From contig NZ_QNQU01000019.1 of the NCBI RefSeq assembly GCF_003315595.1, forward strand, positions 33,146 to 97,145: a stretch of 64,000 nt of DNA, given 5' to 3'. The position numbers and the translations under genes were made by a program. This document shows positions 42,652 to 51,997 of this stretch, in pieces; within the stretch, counting starts at the first letter, position 1, and each line of letters begins with the position of its first letter. Source of the stretch: Pedobacter miscanthi. GTDB taxonomy: Bacteria > Bacteroidota > Bacteroidia > Sphingobacteriales > Sphingobacteriaceae. The notes under the pieces are model-generated. The model ran no database searches. It worked only from the letters and a program-made list of their open reading frames with translations, and was not told the DNA's origin.

Positions 42652-44385
42652 CTACCGGAAGAAATTCACTGTATACCTTCTTGTATTTTCTTTCATGTCC
42701 ACAACAACCAGATCCAGAGTATGCTTGCCTGAAGTTGTTCTATCGTCGAAACTATGCCAAAGTGTTGCCGTTTTGGTATCGAACTCCATTAATGTCCATT
42801 TACCATCTATATAACCATTAAAACTTTTGATTCCGGATAAGTTATCGCTGATCTTGAAAAAGATTTTAGACAAACCGGCCATACTTTTTCCTTCTGAGAT
42901 ATTTACCGGGAAAATCCTTGGGGCGACGGTATCAGTAGCGATATAAAAGCTGCCAAAGTTTTTTGGCGTAGCCTTAATGTAACCGTTGTCGAAACTTCCG
43001 CCTTGCGATGAGCCGTTTGAATTTACGATTAATGCTTTGCTGCGCAGGTTTTCCGGCAGGTTATCTGCCTTAATCCAAAGATCGAAACCAATGTGTAACG
43101 GCGTGTACCGGTTGTGGATCTGATGCACGGCCGACCATGCATTTCCGGCTGGACGTGGTAATTTTTTATAGGTGAAATTTAAATCACTGTATAAAGTGCC
43201 CATCGGGAAAACCACTTTTACATCGTCGGCATTAAATTCGTTTACCTTGTTATACGGATAAATGATTCCGGCAGGTACAATTGGAGCTGCAATTGGTGCA
43301 GAACCTGCATTAACGGTAAAAGGCAAAACAGAAGAATTCCCTTTCGAATCGGTAATGATGTAGCGTAGCTGGTGTTGTGCACCATCGTTAAAGTTAATGC
43401 GGCCGCTGTTAACCAAACTGCTGTAAATTTTTAACGGATTGCCAGGATCTACAAAACTTTTCTGGATACTTCTTTTGGTATTTAAATAGGTTGGATAATC
43501 AATATGCGAATTAATGGCTTTGCTATCTTCGAAAGCAAAACGCTCCAATGCGGAGGTATATACCATTTTACCGTCAACTTCTAATTGGATGGAATAAACA
43601 CCATTGGTTCCCGATAAACCGTTATGCCTGTCGGTTACTACGATACCGAAACCTACTTCGCCGGTTAGACTGATTGGGGCTGTGGTTTTATAAGCGCCGT
43701 TTGCCCCGGCAATGGCAATGGCCTGTTTGGGTGTAAACTCGTTAAAAGTTTTACCATTTAGGCGGTAAACATATAAACCATGGATTACAGGCGGAATATT
43801 ATCAGGAATAACAATCCCGAAAAATTGCGGATTAATGGTTTCTTCAGTTTTGGTGTCTCTGATTTCGAAATGTAAGTGCGGACCTCCCGAGCTGCCGCGG
43901 TTGCCCGACCAGGCAATAATTTCGCCTTTATGTACCGGAATTAAGGTCGCATCAGGAAATTCATCGATCTCAAAAGATTTCTTTTCGTACTCGAGGCTTT
44001 TAACAATGCCTGCAATTTTAGGCGCGAAACGCTGCAAATGACCATAAACAGTAGTAAAACCGTTGGGATGGTTGATGTAGAGTGCCTGTCCGAAGCCACT
44101 GTTCTGTACCCTTAACCTCGAAATATAGCCATCAGCAACGGCGTAAACCGGGTAACCTTCACGCTGGTTGGTCCTGAAATCGATACCGGAGTGAAAATGG
44201 TTACCACGGATTTCTCCAAAAGAGCCTGCAAGGGCAGGAGGGGTAATATCTAAGGGCTGCCTGAAATCGGTAATCGGGTATTTATTGGTGCTGAAAATCT
44301 GTTGCGCCTGAACAAAGGTTGAAGCGATTAAAAAACAAACTGAAAGGGATAATTTTAACTTGTAATGGATCGGGTTTATAATCAT
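42652..44385 (-). CDS. M23 family metallopeptidase, periplasmic
   Basis: 577 residues. Signal peptide ending at TFVQAQ. The M23 (LytM-like) domain occupies about residues 45-180 with the zinc site intact: His65xxxAsp69 in HSGIDFRTNQ and His170-x-His172 in GPHLHFEIRD. A ~390-residue beta-rich C-terminal region follows, without a LysM or SH3 domain that I recognise; it may bind the sacculus or hold a regulatory role. It likely cuts peptidoglycan cross-links or acts as an activator. Next gene on the same strand begins 4 bases after the FAH gene's end, so the FAH gene is upstream in the transcript. Confidence 0.9.
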   Translation of the reverse strand: MIINPIHYKLKLSLSVCFLIASTFVQAQQIFSTNKYPITDFRQPLDITPPALAGSFGEIRGNHFHSGIDFRTNQREGYPVYAVADGYISRLRVQNSGFGQALYINHPNGFTTVYGHLQRFAPKIAGIVKSLEYEKKSFEIDEFPDATLIPVHKGEIIAWSGNRGSSGGPHLHFEIRDTKTEETINPQFFGIVIPDNIPPVIHGLYVYRLNGKTFNEFTPKQAIAIAGANGAYKTTAPISLTGEVGFGIVVTDRHNGLSGTNGVYSIQLEVDGKMVYTSALERFAFEDSKAINSHIDYPTYLNTKRSIQKSFVDPGNPLKIYSSLVNSGRINFNDGAQHQLRYIITDSKGNSSVLPFTVNAGSAPIAAPIVPAGIIYPYNKVNEFNADDVKVVFPMGTLYSDLNFTYKKLPRPAGNAWSAVHQIHNRYTPLHIGFDLWIKADNLPENLRSKALIVNSNGSSQGGSFDNGYIKATPKNFGSFYIATDTVAPRIFPVNISEGKSMAGLSKIFFKISDNLSGIKSFNGYIDGKWTLMEFDTKTATLWHSFDDRTTSGKHTLDLVVVDMKENTRRYTVNFFR

Positions 44386-44388
44386 TCG

Positions 44389-45000
44389 TTACTTTACATC
44401 AAAATTTAAAAGTTGCTTTCCTTCCAACCAGGCTTCTAATTTGTCGCCACGGTTTGTTTTACCTACACCCTGTGGTGTTCCTGTGAAAATTAAATCGCCT
44501 TTTTTTAAGGTGATATACTGTGAAACAAAGCTGATTATCTTCTCGAACGGGAATAGCAAATCTTTAGTATGCCCAACCTGACGGCTTTCGCCATTAACTT
44601 TTAATTCGAAATTCAAGTTGTAAAGGTCTTCAAAATCACTTTTAGGAAGAAAAATACTGATAGGGGCTGAGTTATCAAAAGCTTTGGCAAGCTCCCAGGG
44701 TAATCCTTTTTCTTTATGTTTACTTTGTATATCGCGTGCGGTAAAATCGATGCCTAAACCCACTTCATCATAATAGCTGGCTGCAAATTTTTCGGCAATG
44801 TGTTTGCCTTCTTTACAGATTTTTAAAACCACTTCCAGTTCGTAATGCACATCATCAGAAAAATCAGGAATATAAAAAGGTTTGTTGTCTTTGAGTACAG
44901 CGGTATCAGGTTTCAGGAAAATTACTGGTGTTGTTGGAACCGGGTTGTTCAGTTCTTTTGCATGTTCGGCATAATTCCTGCCAATGGCGATGATTTTCAT
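44389..45000 (-). CDS. Fumarylacetoacetate hydrolase (FAH) family protein
   Basis: 203 residues from the ATG at 45000, where MKIIAIGRNYAEHAKEL begins in the manner of the family; a longer frame from 45054 adds an unlikely leader. It contains DVHYELEVVL with the metal-binding Glu, FTARDIQSKHKEKGLPWE and a GDLIFTGTPQGVG segment. Small members act as acylpyruvases, oxaloacetate decarboxylases or tautomerases; no specific choice is supported. It ends 3 bp before the M23 gene on the same strand. Confidence 0.92.
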   Translation of the reverse strand: MKIIAIGRNYAEHAKELNNPVPTTPVIFLKPDTAVLKDNKPFYIPDFSDDVHYELEVVLKICKEGKHIAEKFAASYYDEVGLGIDFTARDIQSKHKEKGLPWELAKAFDNSAPISIFLPKSDFEDLYNLNFELKVNGESRQVGHTKDLLFPFEKIISFVSQYITLKKGDLIFTGTPQGVGKTNRGDKLEAWLEGKQLLNFDVK

Positions 45001-45074
45001 TCTTGAGAATATGATATATGAAAAAATTAACGGGAGCAAACCCGAATTAATCAAAAATAGAAAAGAAAATGATG

Positions 45075-45605
45075 TTATAAAACTGAGATGCGTTTTACCT
45101 GGCTTTCTGACCCTGCAATTACCCTTAAAAAGTAGATGCCCGGATTAATCCTGCTTGGGATATTGAAGCTTTTGGTCTGCTCGCCTGCATTTAAACGTTC
45201 GTTGGCCAATGTGGCTACTTCGTTCCCTAATAAATCGATGATTTTAATAGAGGTTTGCGTACCATCTTTTCCGATGGATAGAATAATATTTAACTGGTCT
45301 TCTACTGGATTTGGATAAATTTTTACAATGTTCAACAATTTATCTTTCGGTGCAACCGTTGTATTTTTTGGGGTTGTACTGTAAGTATTGAACATTCCTG
45401 AACCACCAATAGACATGTAAAGCGGTTTATAAGGCGTAATGTTGGCTTTAATTTCAGGAATTTTGCCTACTTTTTTGGTTCTGTTTTTTAAGCTAATGTG
45501 AATGCTATCAGCTTGTTGCGCATAAGAATTTACGCCGCACAGCAATGCGATGCACAATGTGCATGCTATTTTTGTGAGTAACGTTATCTTAGCGTAGAGT
45601 TTCAT
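45075..45605 (-). CDS. T9SS type A sorting-domain protein with almost no cargo
   Basis: 176 residues from the ATG at 45605. The signal peptide ends near NSYAQ. Residues 30-90 are low complexity, Lys/Pro-rich, without a fold I recognise. The C-terminal ~85 residues are a type A T9SS sorting domain (VKIYPNPVEDQLNI, IKIIDLLGNEVATLA, SRINPGIYFLRVIAG, ending in KRISVL). It is secreted through the type IX system and anchored or released. The very short pre-sorting part suggests a small surface peptide or a remnant. A TACATTTG box lies 13 bp upstream on the minus strand. Confidence 0.85.
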   Translation of the reverse strand: MKLYAKITLLTKIACTLCIALLCGVNSYAQQADSIHISLKNRTKKVGKIPEIKANITPYKPLYMSIGGSGMFNTYSTTPKNTTVAPKDKLLNIVKIYPNPVEDQLNIILSIGKDGTQTSIKIIDLLGNEVATLANERLNAGEQTKSFNIPSRINPGIYFLRVIAGSESQVKRISVL

Positions 45606-45732
45606 CAAATTGTTATAGCAAATGTATTAATTTAAAACAAAGAAATTAAACATTTTGTTTAAAACCCATAATTTAACACAATTTAACAATAAAAATTTAT
45701 TTTCATAGTGTTAAAAATACACAATATTTTGG

Positions 45733-45763
45733 TTGTTAAATTGTTATAGTTAGTTTACTTTTG
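45733..45763 (+). promoter_or_regulatory. Putative promoter of the Kup gene
   Basis: TACTTTTG (45756-45763) matches the -7 consensus, with TTG at 45733-45735 as a -33 box at a 20-bp spacing. It ends 22 bp before the GTG start. It is the most complete promoter match of the window. Confidence 0.6.
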
Positions 45764-45785
45764 CCGCACTAAAAATATCAACGAA

Positions 45786-47765
45786 GTGTCAAATCATAAA
45801 AATGTCAACGCGTTAACCGCCGGCGGTGTTCTAATTAGTTTAGGAATTGTGTTTGGTGACATTGGTACATCACCCTTATATACACTCAACGCAATTTTTA
45901 CCAGCATTTTAGGCGTAAGAGAAGGTGTTGTACATCATCCCGGATCAATTACTACTGATGTTGTTCTTGGAGTTCTTTCCTGCATCATTTGGACATTAAC
46001 GCTGCAAACCACAATTAAATACGTTATCATTACATTAAGGGCCGATAACAAAGGTGAGGGTGGTATTTTTTCTTTATTCTCTTTAGTAAGGAAAAAAGCA
46101 AAATGGCTAATTGTACCAGCAGTAGTGGGCGGATGTGCACTTTTAGCCGATGGGGTAATTACACCCAGTATTACGGTAACATCGGCCATTGAAGGATTAA
46201 CCAACAAGTTCGATATACCGGTTGTTCCGGTGGTAATCGCCATTTTAACAGTACTTTTCGTAATCCAGCAATTTGGAACCAACCTTGTAGGCAAGCTTTT
46301 TGGGCCGGTAATGTTTGTATGGTTTACTGTTTTGGGTATCGCCGGACTTTTGTTTATCGTTAAAGACCTTAGCATATTAAAGGCACTTAATCCATATTAT
46401 GCCGTACATTTACTCGCCACCAATAGTAAGGCATTTATTATTTTGGGCGGTGTTTTTCTATGTACCACAGGAGCCGAGGCACTGTATTCTGATTTAGGGC
46501 ATTGCGGCCGTAACAATATCAGGATTAGCTGGATTTTTGTTAAAATAACCTTGATTTTAAATTACCTCGGTCAGGGTGTATGGATCTTACAGAACGAAGG
46601 TACTTTTGTGCCAAGCTCGAAAATGAATCCTTTTTTCCAAATTATATCGAGTCATTTCCAGGTACCAATGGTGATTTTAGCCACTATGGCTGCGGTTATT
46701 GCCAGTCAGGCTTTAATCAGTGGTTCGTTTACGCTAATCTCAGAAGCTGTGCGTTTAAACCTTTGGCCAAAAATCAAAATTGTTTATCCATCGGTTCAAA
46801 AAGGACAACTTTATGTGCCATCCATCAACTGGATGCTTTGGTTAGGATGCTGTAGCATTGTATTCTTCTGGAAAGAATCTTCTAAGATGGATGCTGCGTA
46901 CGGACTTTCTATTACCATAGCGATGTTGATGACCACCATTTTGGTGAGTGTTTATTTAAGAAGCAAACGCTTCCCGAAATACCTTATTGCTATTTTTATT
47001 TCGGTATATGTATTGATTGAGGGTACTTTCCTTTTCAGTAACCTGCACAAATTCTCTGATGGTGGTTGGTTAACGGTATTGATCGGATCGGCATTATTTA
47101 CCGTAATGTGGAGCTGGTTTATAGCTCGTAAGATTAAAAACCGTTTCGTAAAATATGTTGAAATTGAAGATTATTACGAGATTTTAAGTGAGCTGAGCAA
47201 TGATGAATCGGTTCCGAAATATTCTTCTCAACTGGTGTATTTAACCAGTGCAAACTTTAAAACGGAGATTGAATCGAAGATTATCTATTCAATTATTCAG
47301 AAAGAGCCAAAACGTGCCGATGTTTACTGGCTGGTGCACGTTGATGTGATGGATGAACCTTATACGCTAGATTATAAGGTAGAATTTTTAATTCCGGGGA
47401 AACTAATCAGGATTGATTTTAGATTAGGTTTCAGGATCGAACAGCGTGTAAACCTGCTTTACCGTAAAGTGGTTGAGGAGTTGGTTAAAAACGGCGAAAT
47501 TGATATTACGAGTCAGTATACATCGCTAAATAAACATAAAATTGCCGGCGATTTCAGGTTTGTACTTTTAGAAAAACACCTGTCTAAGTTTACGAAATTA
47601 AGTTTCTACGAGCGCACGATTATGGATTACTACTTTATCCTTAAAAAATTAAGTTTGTCGGAAGAGCGCAGTTTTGGTCTGGATAGCAGTTATGTGGATG
47701 TAGAAAAAGTGCCTTTAATTTTTGTTACACCAGATGATATTGAACTGCACAGGTTACCTGTTTAA
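45786..47765 (+). CDS. kup: KUP-type potassium uptake transporter
   Basis: 659 residues from a GTG start (no ATG upstream gives a better N-terminus). The family signature GIVFGDIGTSPLYTL lies near residue 20, and about twelve TMs fill the first ~450 residues, with CTTGAEALYSDLGHCG as a further KUP landmark. The ~200-residue C-terminal part is cytoplasmic. It takes up K+ with protons. The next gene is a 50-aa membrane protein on the same strand, 3 bp away, so it may work with Kup. Confidence 0.95.
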   Translation: MSNHKNVNALTAGGVLISLGIVFGDIGTSPLYTLNAIFTSILGVREGVVHHPGSITTDVVLGVLSCIIWTLTLQTTIKYVIITLRADNKGEGGIFSLFSLVRKKAKWLIVPAVVGGCALLADGVITPSITVTSAIEGLTNKFDIPVVPVVIAILTVLFVIQQFGTNLVGKLFGPVMFVWFTVLGIAGLLFIVKDLSILKALNPYYAVHLLATNSKAFIILGGVFLCTTGAEALYSDLGHCGRNNIRISWIFVKITLILNYLGQGVWILQNEGTFVPSSKMNPFFQIISSHFQVPMVILATMAAVIASQALISGSFTLISEAVRLNLWPKIKIVYPSVQKGQLYVPSINWMLWLGCCSIVFFWKESSKMDAAYGLSITIAMLMTTILVSVYLRSKRFPKYLIAIFISVYVLIEGTFLFSNLHKFSDGGWLTVLIGSALFTVMWSWFIARKIKNRFVKYVEIEDYYEILSELSNDESVPKYSSQLVYLTSANFKTEIESKIIYSIIQKEPKRADVYWLVHVDVMDEPYTLDYKVEFLIPGKLIRIDFRLGFRIEQRVNLLYRKVVEELVKNGEIDITSQYTSLNKHKIAGDFRFVLLEKHLSKFTKLSFYERTIMDYYFILKKLSLSEERSFGLDSSYVDVEKVPLIFVTPDDIELHRLPV

Positions 47766-47767
47766 AG

Positions 47768-47920
47768 ATGAGAAATGCACTTTTAATTTTGGGTATTCTG
47801 CTGTTTATTGCGGGGCCTGCTGCTAAGATCTACCACCTCGATTATGCCAATAATTACCTGATTGCCTCCGCATTGGGGCTGGTGATGATAACCGCGATAG
47901 GTTTTGTCAAAAAGAAATAA
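47768..47920 (+). CDS. 50-residue two-TM protein, probable Kup partner
   Basis: A small ORF starting at ATG 47768, two bases after the kup stop, ending at TAA 47920. The product begins MRNALLILGILLFIAGPAAK and ends in VMITAIGFVKKK: two hydrophobic helices around a short polar loop (IYHLDYANNY) and a lysine-rich tail. A terminator immediately follows, so it is part of the kup transcript. Not recognised as a known family; a small accessory subunit or regulator of the transporter is possible. Support comes from codon usage, tight spacing and the terminator. Confidence 0.7.
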   Translation: MRNALLILGILLFIAGPAAKIYHLDYANNYLIASALGLVMITAIGFVKKK

Positions 47921-47923
47921 ATG

Positions 47924-47958
47924 AAATCCTCTTTCAATAAAATTAAAGGGGATTTTTT
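47924..47958 (+). terminator. Terminator after the small membrane protein gene
   Basis: Stem AAATCCTCTTT/AAAGGGGATTT (one mismatch) followed by TTTT, 4 bp after the stop. It can act in both directions and also ends the convergent transposase gene. Confidence 0.8.
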
Positions 47959-47961
47959 GTA

Positions 47962-48531
47962 TTATAAATGGAATTTATCTTCGTTCCATTTGCTGGGGTT
48001 GTTGATGATATAATTAGAAATATTATGATATGCGCTTTCATCTCGGATGATGCGCTCGTAATAATTTCTTTGCCAAAGTTTGCCCATTGTTTTGTTGTGT
48101 GATTTAAATAATTGCAGGCAAGCATTTGAGACTATTGATTTATATGCCCCAATGATGTTAGCGATAGTCGGGGCGACCCTTGCGGTCGCCCTGGAGTTTT
48201 CTTCGTGGGTATTTTCTTCTTTGGCATTATTTTCGGGGGCGACCGCAACGGTCGCCCCGACGTCTTTTAGAACTATGATGCCATGCATATGATTAGGCAT
48301 GATCTGAAAAACATCGAGTTCGAAATTTGGAAATCTATCAGATAAATTAATCCATTCATTGTAAGCAATTGTTCCTGATTGATTTAAAATCATTTCATTG
48401 CCTGAAATTTTTCCAAATCTATGTATCCTATCTTCACAGCAGATGGTGATAAAATAAGCGCCTGCCTGTGAATAGTCGTAACCCTTTAACCTGATTGATC
48501 TCCGATGATGTATTAAAGGATTATATTTCAT
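47962..48531 (-). CDS. REP-associated tyrosine transposase (RAYT, Y1 HUH family)
   Basis: 189 residues. IMPNHMHGIIVL carries the HxH (HUH) metal motif, and a C-terminal helix with YKSIVSNAC or YYERIIRDE gives a candidate catalytic Tyr. This layout fits the IS200-related TnpA_REP group, single-copy transposases that mobilise REP palindromes. Residues ~90-123 (VGATVAVAP to RATARVAPT) are encoded by a REP-like palindrome pair at 48167-48261, inserted in frame. No insertion-sequence ends flank the gene, so it is probably a domesticated RAYT. Confidence 0.85.
   Translation of the reverse strand: MKYNPLIHHRRSIRLKGYDYSQAGAYFITICCEDRIHRFGKISGNEMILNQSGTIAYNEWINLSDRFPNFELDVFQIMPNHMHGIIVLKDVGATVAVAPENNAKEENTHEENSRATARVAPTIANIIGAYKSIVSNACLQLFKSHNKTMGKLWQRNYYERIIRDESAYHNISNYIINNPSKWNEDKFHL
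48167..48261. repeat. REP-like inverted pair within the transposase gene
   Basis: Two hairpins point toward each other: GGGCGACC-CTTGC-GGTCGCCC (48171-48191) and GGGGCGACC-GCAAC-GGTCGCCCC (48236-48258). The outer ends GTCGGGGCGACC and GGTCGCCCCGAC are inverted to each other, giving a 95-bp BIME-like unit. It keeps the transposase frame open. No other copy in the window. Confidence 0.85.
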
Positions 48532-48537
48532 CTGATT

Positions 48538-50487
48538 TTAACTTTCGGGATTTGCCAATTTACTATGCTTGTAACCATAAGCAAAGTAAACTACGAGGCC
48601 AACTACCAGCCAGATCCCAAAACCGATCCAGTTAGAAATACCGAGTTCGCACATCATGTACAAACAACTGATTAACCCTAAAACCGGGATTAACGATAAG
48701 TTTTTGGTAATACAGTAAAAAGTGATGATCACGCAGATGATCAAAAAGATCCACATCGGGATTTTATGTTTAAACAGGCACCAGCCACTTTCATATTTCT
48801 TTTCTACAGATACTTTTGAAGCCGAAATAAACTGTTCGTAGCGGTCGGCAGGTAAAGCACTCAGGTAAGATTCTGCATCAACTTTTTCTGCAAGAATGAT
48901 CTGTGGTGCTGCATTTTTAACAATTTCTTCTTTTACAATTTTTAATTCATCGCCACTTAAAGAAGTAACAAAAGTTACCGTCTGGATAGTTTTGGGCGAA
49001 TTGAAAAAGAATGCTTTGGTTTCTTTACCGTATTGTGTAAAAGCAAAAACGATGGCAGCTATAAAAGCAATTGGAATGATAAATTTACTGTTTACATAAG
49101 GGATTTTAAACTTTCCGCGTTGTACATCAGGCCTGTTCTGCAACACCAAAACACCTGCGCAAACCAGAACGAAAGCAAATAAGGTACCGATAGAACAAAG
49201 ATCGGTAACAATGGTGAGGTTCATAAATAACGAGGGAACAGCCACTACAAAACCAACCACAATCGTGGCAAACGAAGGTGTTTTATATTTCGGGTGGATT
49301 TTTGAAAATGATTTAGGTAATAATCCATCTCTGCTCATGCTCATCCAGATGCGTGGTTGTCCCATCTGGAAAACCAAAAGTACGCTTGCCATTGCAAAAA
49401 CAGCACTTACGGCGATAATACCGCTCATTAATTTTAAATTAATCTGGTCGAAAACGAAGGCTAACGGATCGCCAACCGCTAAAGTATCTGATTTTACAAT
49501 ACCGGTTAAAACCAACGCAATAGCAACGTAAAGTATGGTACAGATGATGATGGCCCACATCATACCGCGCGGTAAATCGCGCTGTGGATTTTTACATTCC
49601 TCAGCAGTGGTAGAAATGGCATCGAAACCGATATAGGCAAAAAACACTGCCGAAACGCCTTTTAATATTCCTGAAACACCATTAGGTGCAAACGGATTCC
49701 AGTTTTTAGTATCTACATAAAATATACCAACCGCTAAAACCAAAAGGATTACGGCCAGTTTTACCACCACCATAGCGTTACTCGCATTACGGCTTTCTTT
49801 CATACCGCGGTATATTAACCAGGTAATCAGGATAATAATACCTAGGGCTGGGATATCTGCCACCAGGTGAAAGCCGCCAATCTGCGGTGCGGTAAGCCAT
49901 GCATTATTGGCCAAAGCTGTGGCCGGATCTAATGCTGAAAGGCTTTTGCCTGCGGCTAAAAGTGCTTCGGCATGTTTATGTCCATTGTAGGCACTCAGGT
50001 AATCCATGGTCATCCAATCAGGTACATGGATGCCATCTATGCCGAGGAAAGGTATTTTTATGGTGGAGAGTAGTCCTGTAAAGTAATCAGACCATGATAT
50101 GGCTACGGTAATATTCCCGATGGAGTATTCCATAATGAGCGACCAGCCGATAATCCATGCAACCAGTTCGCCGAAAGCCACATAAGAATAGGTATAAGCA
50201 CTGCCCGAAACGGGAACCATAGAGGCAAATTCTGCATAGGCAAAAGCCGCGAAACTACAGGCAACAGCAGTAAAAATAAATAAAAAGATTACAGCCGGAC
50301 CGCCATCGGCGCTTGCCTTGCCAATCGTACTAAAAATACCAGCACCAATAATTGCTGCAATGCCAAAGGCGGTTAAATCGCGGACACCTAATGTTTTATG
50401 AAGTGTGTTTTCGTGGTCGCCATAGCCTTTTGCTGCATCTTGTAATATCTTGGAAATGGATTTCTTTCTGAATAGCTTTTCGAACAT
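48538..50487 (-). CDS. APC superfamily amino acid permease, cationic amino acid transporter-like
   Basis: 649 residues, longer than typical 450-500 aa permeases. The APC core shows GLRDLTAFGIAAIIGAGIFSTIGKAS-type TM1 (seen as VRDLTAFGIAAIIGAGIFST), a VFFAYIGFDAISTTAEECKNP TM6/loop and about 12-14 TMs in all. Two insertions add length: one between residues ~137 and 195, another near residues 490-560 that looks polar and lies between late TMs. It likely moves amino acids by antiport or symport. Neighbours give no hint of the substrate. Confidence 0.92.
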   Translation of the reverse strand: MFEKLFRKKSISKILQDAAKGYGDHENTLHKTLGVRDLTAFGIAAIIGAGIFSTIGKASADGGPAVIFLFIFTAVACSFAAFAYAEFASMVPVSGSAYTYSYVAFGELVAWIIGWSLIMEYSIGNITVAISWSDYFTGLLSTIKIPFLGIDGIHVPDWMTMDYLSAYNGHKHAEALLAAGKSLSALDPATALANNAWLTAPQIGGFHLVADIPALGIIILITWLIYRGMKESRNASNAMVVVKLAVILLVLAVGIFYVDTKNWNPFAPNGVSGILKGVSAVFFAYIGFDAISTTAEECKNPQRDLPRGMMWAIIICTILYVAIALVLTGIVKSDTLAVGDPLAFVFDQINLKLMSGIIAVSAVFAMASVLLVFQMGQPRIWMSMSRDGLLPKSFSKIHPKYKTPSFATIVVGFVVAVPSLFMNLTIVTDLCSIGTLFAFVLVCAGVLVLQNRPDVQRGKFKIPYVNSKFIIPIAFIAAIVFAFTQYGKETKAFFFNSPKTIQTVTFVTSLSGDELKIVKEEIVKNAAPQIILAEKVDAESYLSALPADRYEQFISASKVSVEKKYESGWCLFKHKIPMWIFLIICVIITFYCITKNLSLIPVLGLISCLYMMCELGISNWIGFGIWLVVGLVVYFAYGYKHSKLANPES

Positions 50488-50689
50488 CTTTTATTTGCTT
50501 GTTTCTTCAAACTTATAAAAAGTTTGGCTAAAAACGTTTAAAGCCGCATATAATTTTCATTACAGGTTATTTGGGGCGCAAAATGTGTTTAAAAATTGAT
50601 CGATTATTGATTTTAAGTCAAAAATTACGATTATTTGGCTTGAATAATCCTTTATTTGATTCGCATAATTTTGACATTTTGAATAGTGT

Positions 50690-50697
50690 TACTTTTG
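50690..50697 (+). promoter_or_regulatory. Putative -7 promoter box of the MFS gene
   Basis: TACTTTTG matches TAnnTTTG, 55 bp before the ATG; a TTTG lies 16 bp upstream of it, closer than the usual ~20. Confidence 0.45.
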
Positions 50698-50752
50698 CCT
50701 AGGTTAATCAATCAGGTAATAGAATTTGTTAAAAATCTTGTTTGATTAGAAT

Positions 50753-51994
50753 ATGAATTACAATCAGAGTACCATCATGAATGCAAATACAGCACCAATA
50801 AAATATATCAAAGAACGTAACCAGGGCATTGCCACTTTACTGGCTTTTGCGCTCCTCCCGATTTCGGGTTTTGCCACCGATATTTATATCCCTTCTTTGC
50901 CTGATATGGCGGCGGCCATAAACGTCAGTAATGTTCAGGTTCAGCTTACTTTAAGTATCTTTTTGATTAGTTACGGGGTTTCGCAACTGTTTATTGGTAG
51001 CGTGCTGGATAGTTTTGGGCGGTATAAAATCTGTCTTTATTCCCTGTTGATTTTCGCAGTTGCAAGCATTGTTATCGCCACAAGTCATAATATTTACCTC
51101 ATTTATTTTATGCGTGTAATCCATGGGGTTACCGTTGGGGCCATTGTGGTGGCAAAAAGGGCATACTTTGTCGATCTTTTTGAGGGCGATCAGTTAAAAC
51201 ATTATTTAAGCCTGTTTTCCATTATCTGGAGTACCGGACCAATTGTAGCGCCATTTATAGGCGGTTATCTGCAAACTGCTTTTGGCTGGGAATCTAACTT
51301 CTATTTTTTGGCGGGATTTGCTGTCGTTTTTGCTTTGTTGGAGATTGTATTCAGTGGTGAAACTTTAAGGCATTTTACCGATTTTCAACTTAAAAAGATT
51401 ACAGGTATCTATGCAGAAATGATTAAAACCACCAGTTTTACGCTGGGCATTGTAATGTTAGGTTTGGCTTATTGTATGGTGATGGTTTACAATATGACAG
51501 GCCCGTTTATTATCGAGCATCACTTAAATTTTTCGCCGGTTGTGGCAGGATACAGCTCATTGTTTTTGGGTTTTGCCTGGATGGTTGGTGGTTTTATTGG
51601 TAAAGCAACTATTAATAAACCCTTCTTTAGAAGGTTAATGATCAATTCACTATTACAGGTTGCTTTTGTTGTGCTGATGATGATAAGTTTAAATTTCGTT
51701 TCAAACTTATGGTCGCTGATTTTCTTTGCGTTTATTATCCACGTTGGTGCGGGTTATACTTTTAACAACTACTTTACTTTCTGTTTAAGCAAATTCCCGA
51801 AAAATGCAGGGATTGCAGGTGGTTTAACAGGAGGTTTTACATACGTAATTGTTTCTTTTTTGAGTTATGGCGTGGTAAACCTGATCCCGGCTAAAGATGA
51901 ACGCAACCTGAGCCACAGTTATCTGATTATGATTCTGTTATCAGTTTTAGTGATGTTTATCATTTCAAGGATCAGGCAGAAAAACGAAGCATAA
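50753..51994 (+). CDS. MFS transporter of the Bcr/CflA drug-efflux type
   Basis: 413 residues, twelve TMs. The start gives MNYNQSTIMNANTAPIK; an ATG at 50777 is also plausible. The TM1 end ISGFATDIYIPSLPDMAAA and the loop GSVLDSFGRYKICLYSLLIF fit the DHA1 Bcr/CflA group that exports drugs or metabolites. It is alone on its strand, with a TAnnTTTG box upstream. Substrate unknown. Confidence 0.93.
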   Translation: MNYNQSTIMNANTAPIKYIKERNQGIATLLAFALLPISGFATDIYIPSLPDMAAAINVSNVQVQLTLSIFLISYGVSQLFIGSVLDSFGRYKICLYSLLIFAVASIVIATSHNIYLIYFMRVIHGVTVGAIVVAKRAYFVDLFEGDQLKHYLSLFSIIWSTGPIVAPFIGGYLQTAFGWESNFYFLAGFAVVFALLEIVFSGETLRHFTDFQLKKITGIYAEMIKTTSFTLGIVMLGLAYCMVMVYNMTGPFIIEHHLNFSPVVAGYSSLFLGFAWMVGGFIGKATINKPFFRRLMINSLLQVAFVVLMMISLNFVSNLWSLIFFAFIIHVGAGYTFNNYFTFCLSKFPKNAGIAGGLTGGFTYVIVSFLSYGVVNLIPAKDERNLSHSYLIMILLSVLVMFIISRIRQKNEA

Positions 51995-51997
51995 GGT

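Noticed and set aside
47962..48531. A complete IS200/IS605 insertion sequence
   Set aside because: No second gene (TnpB) and no ends flank it; the hairpins are inside the gene. A single-copy RAYT fits better.
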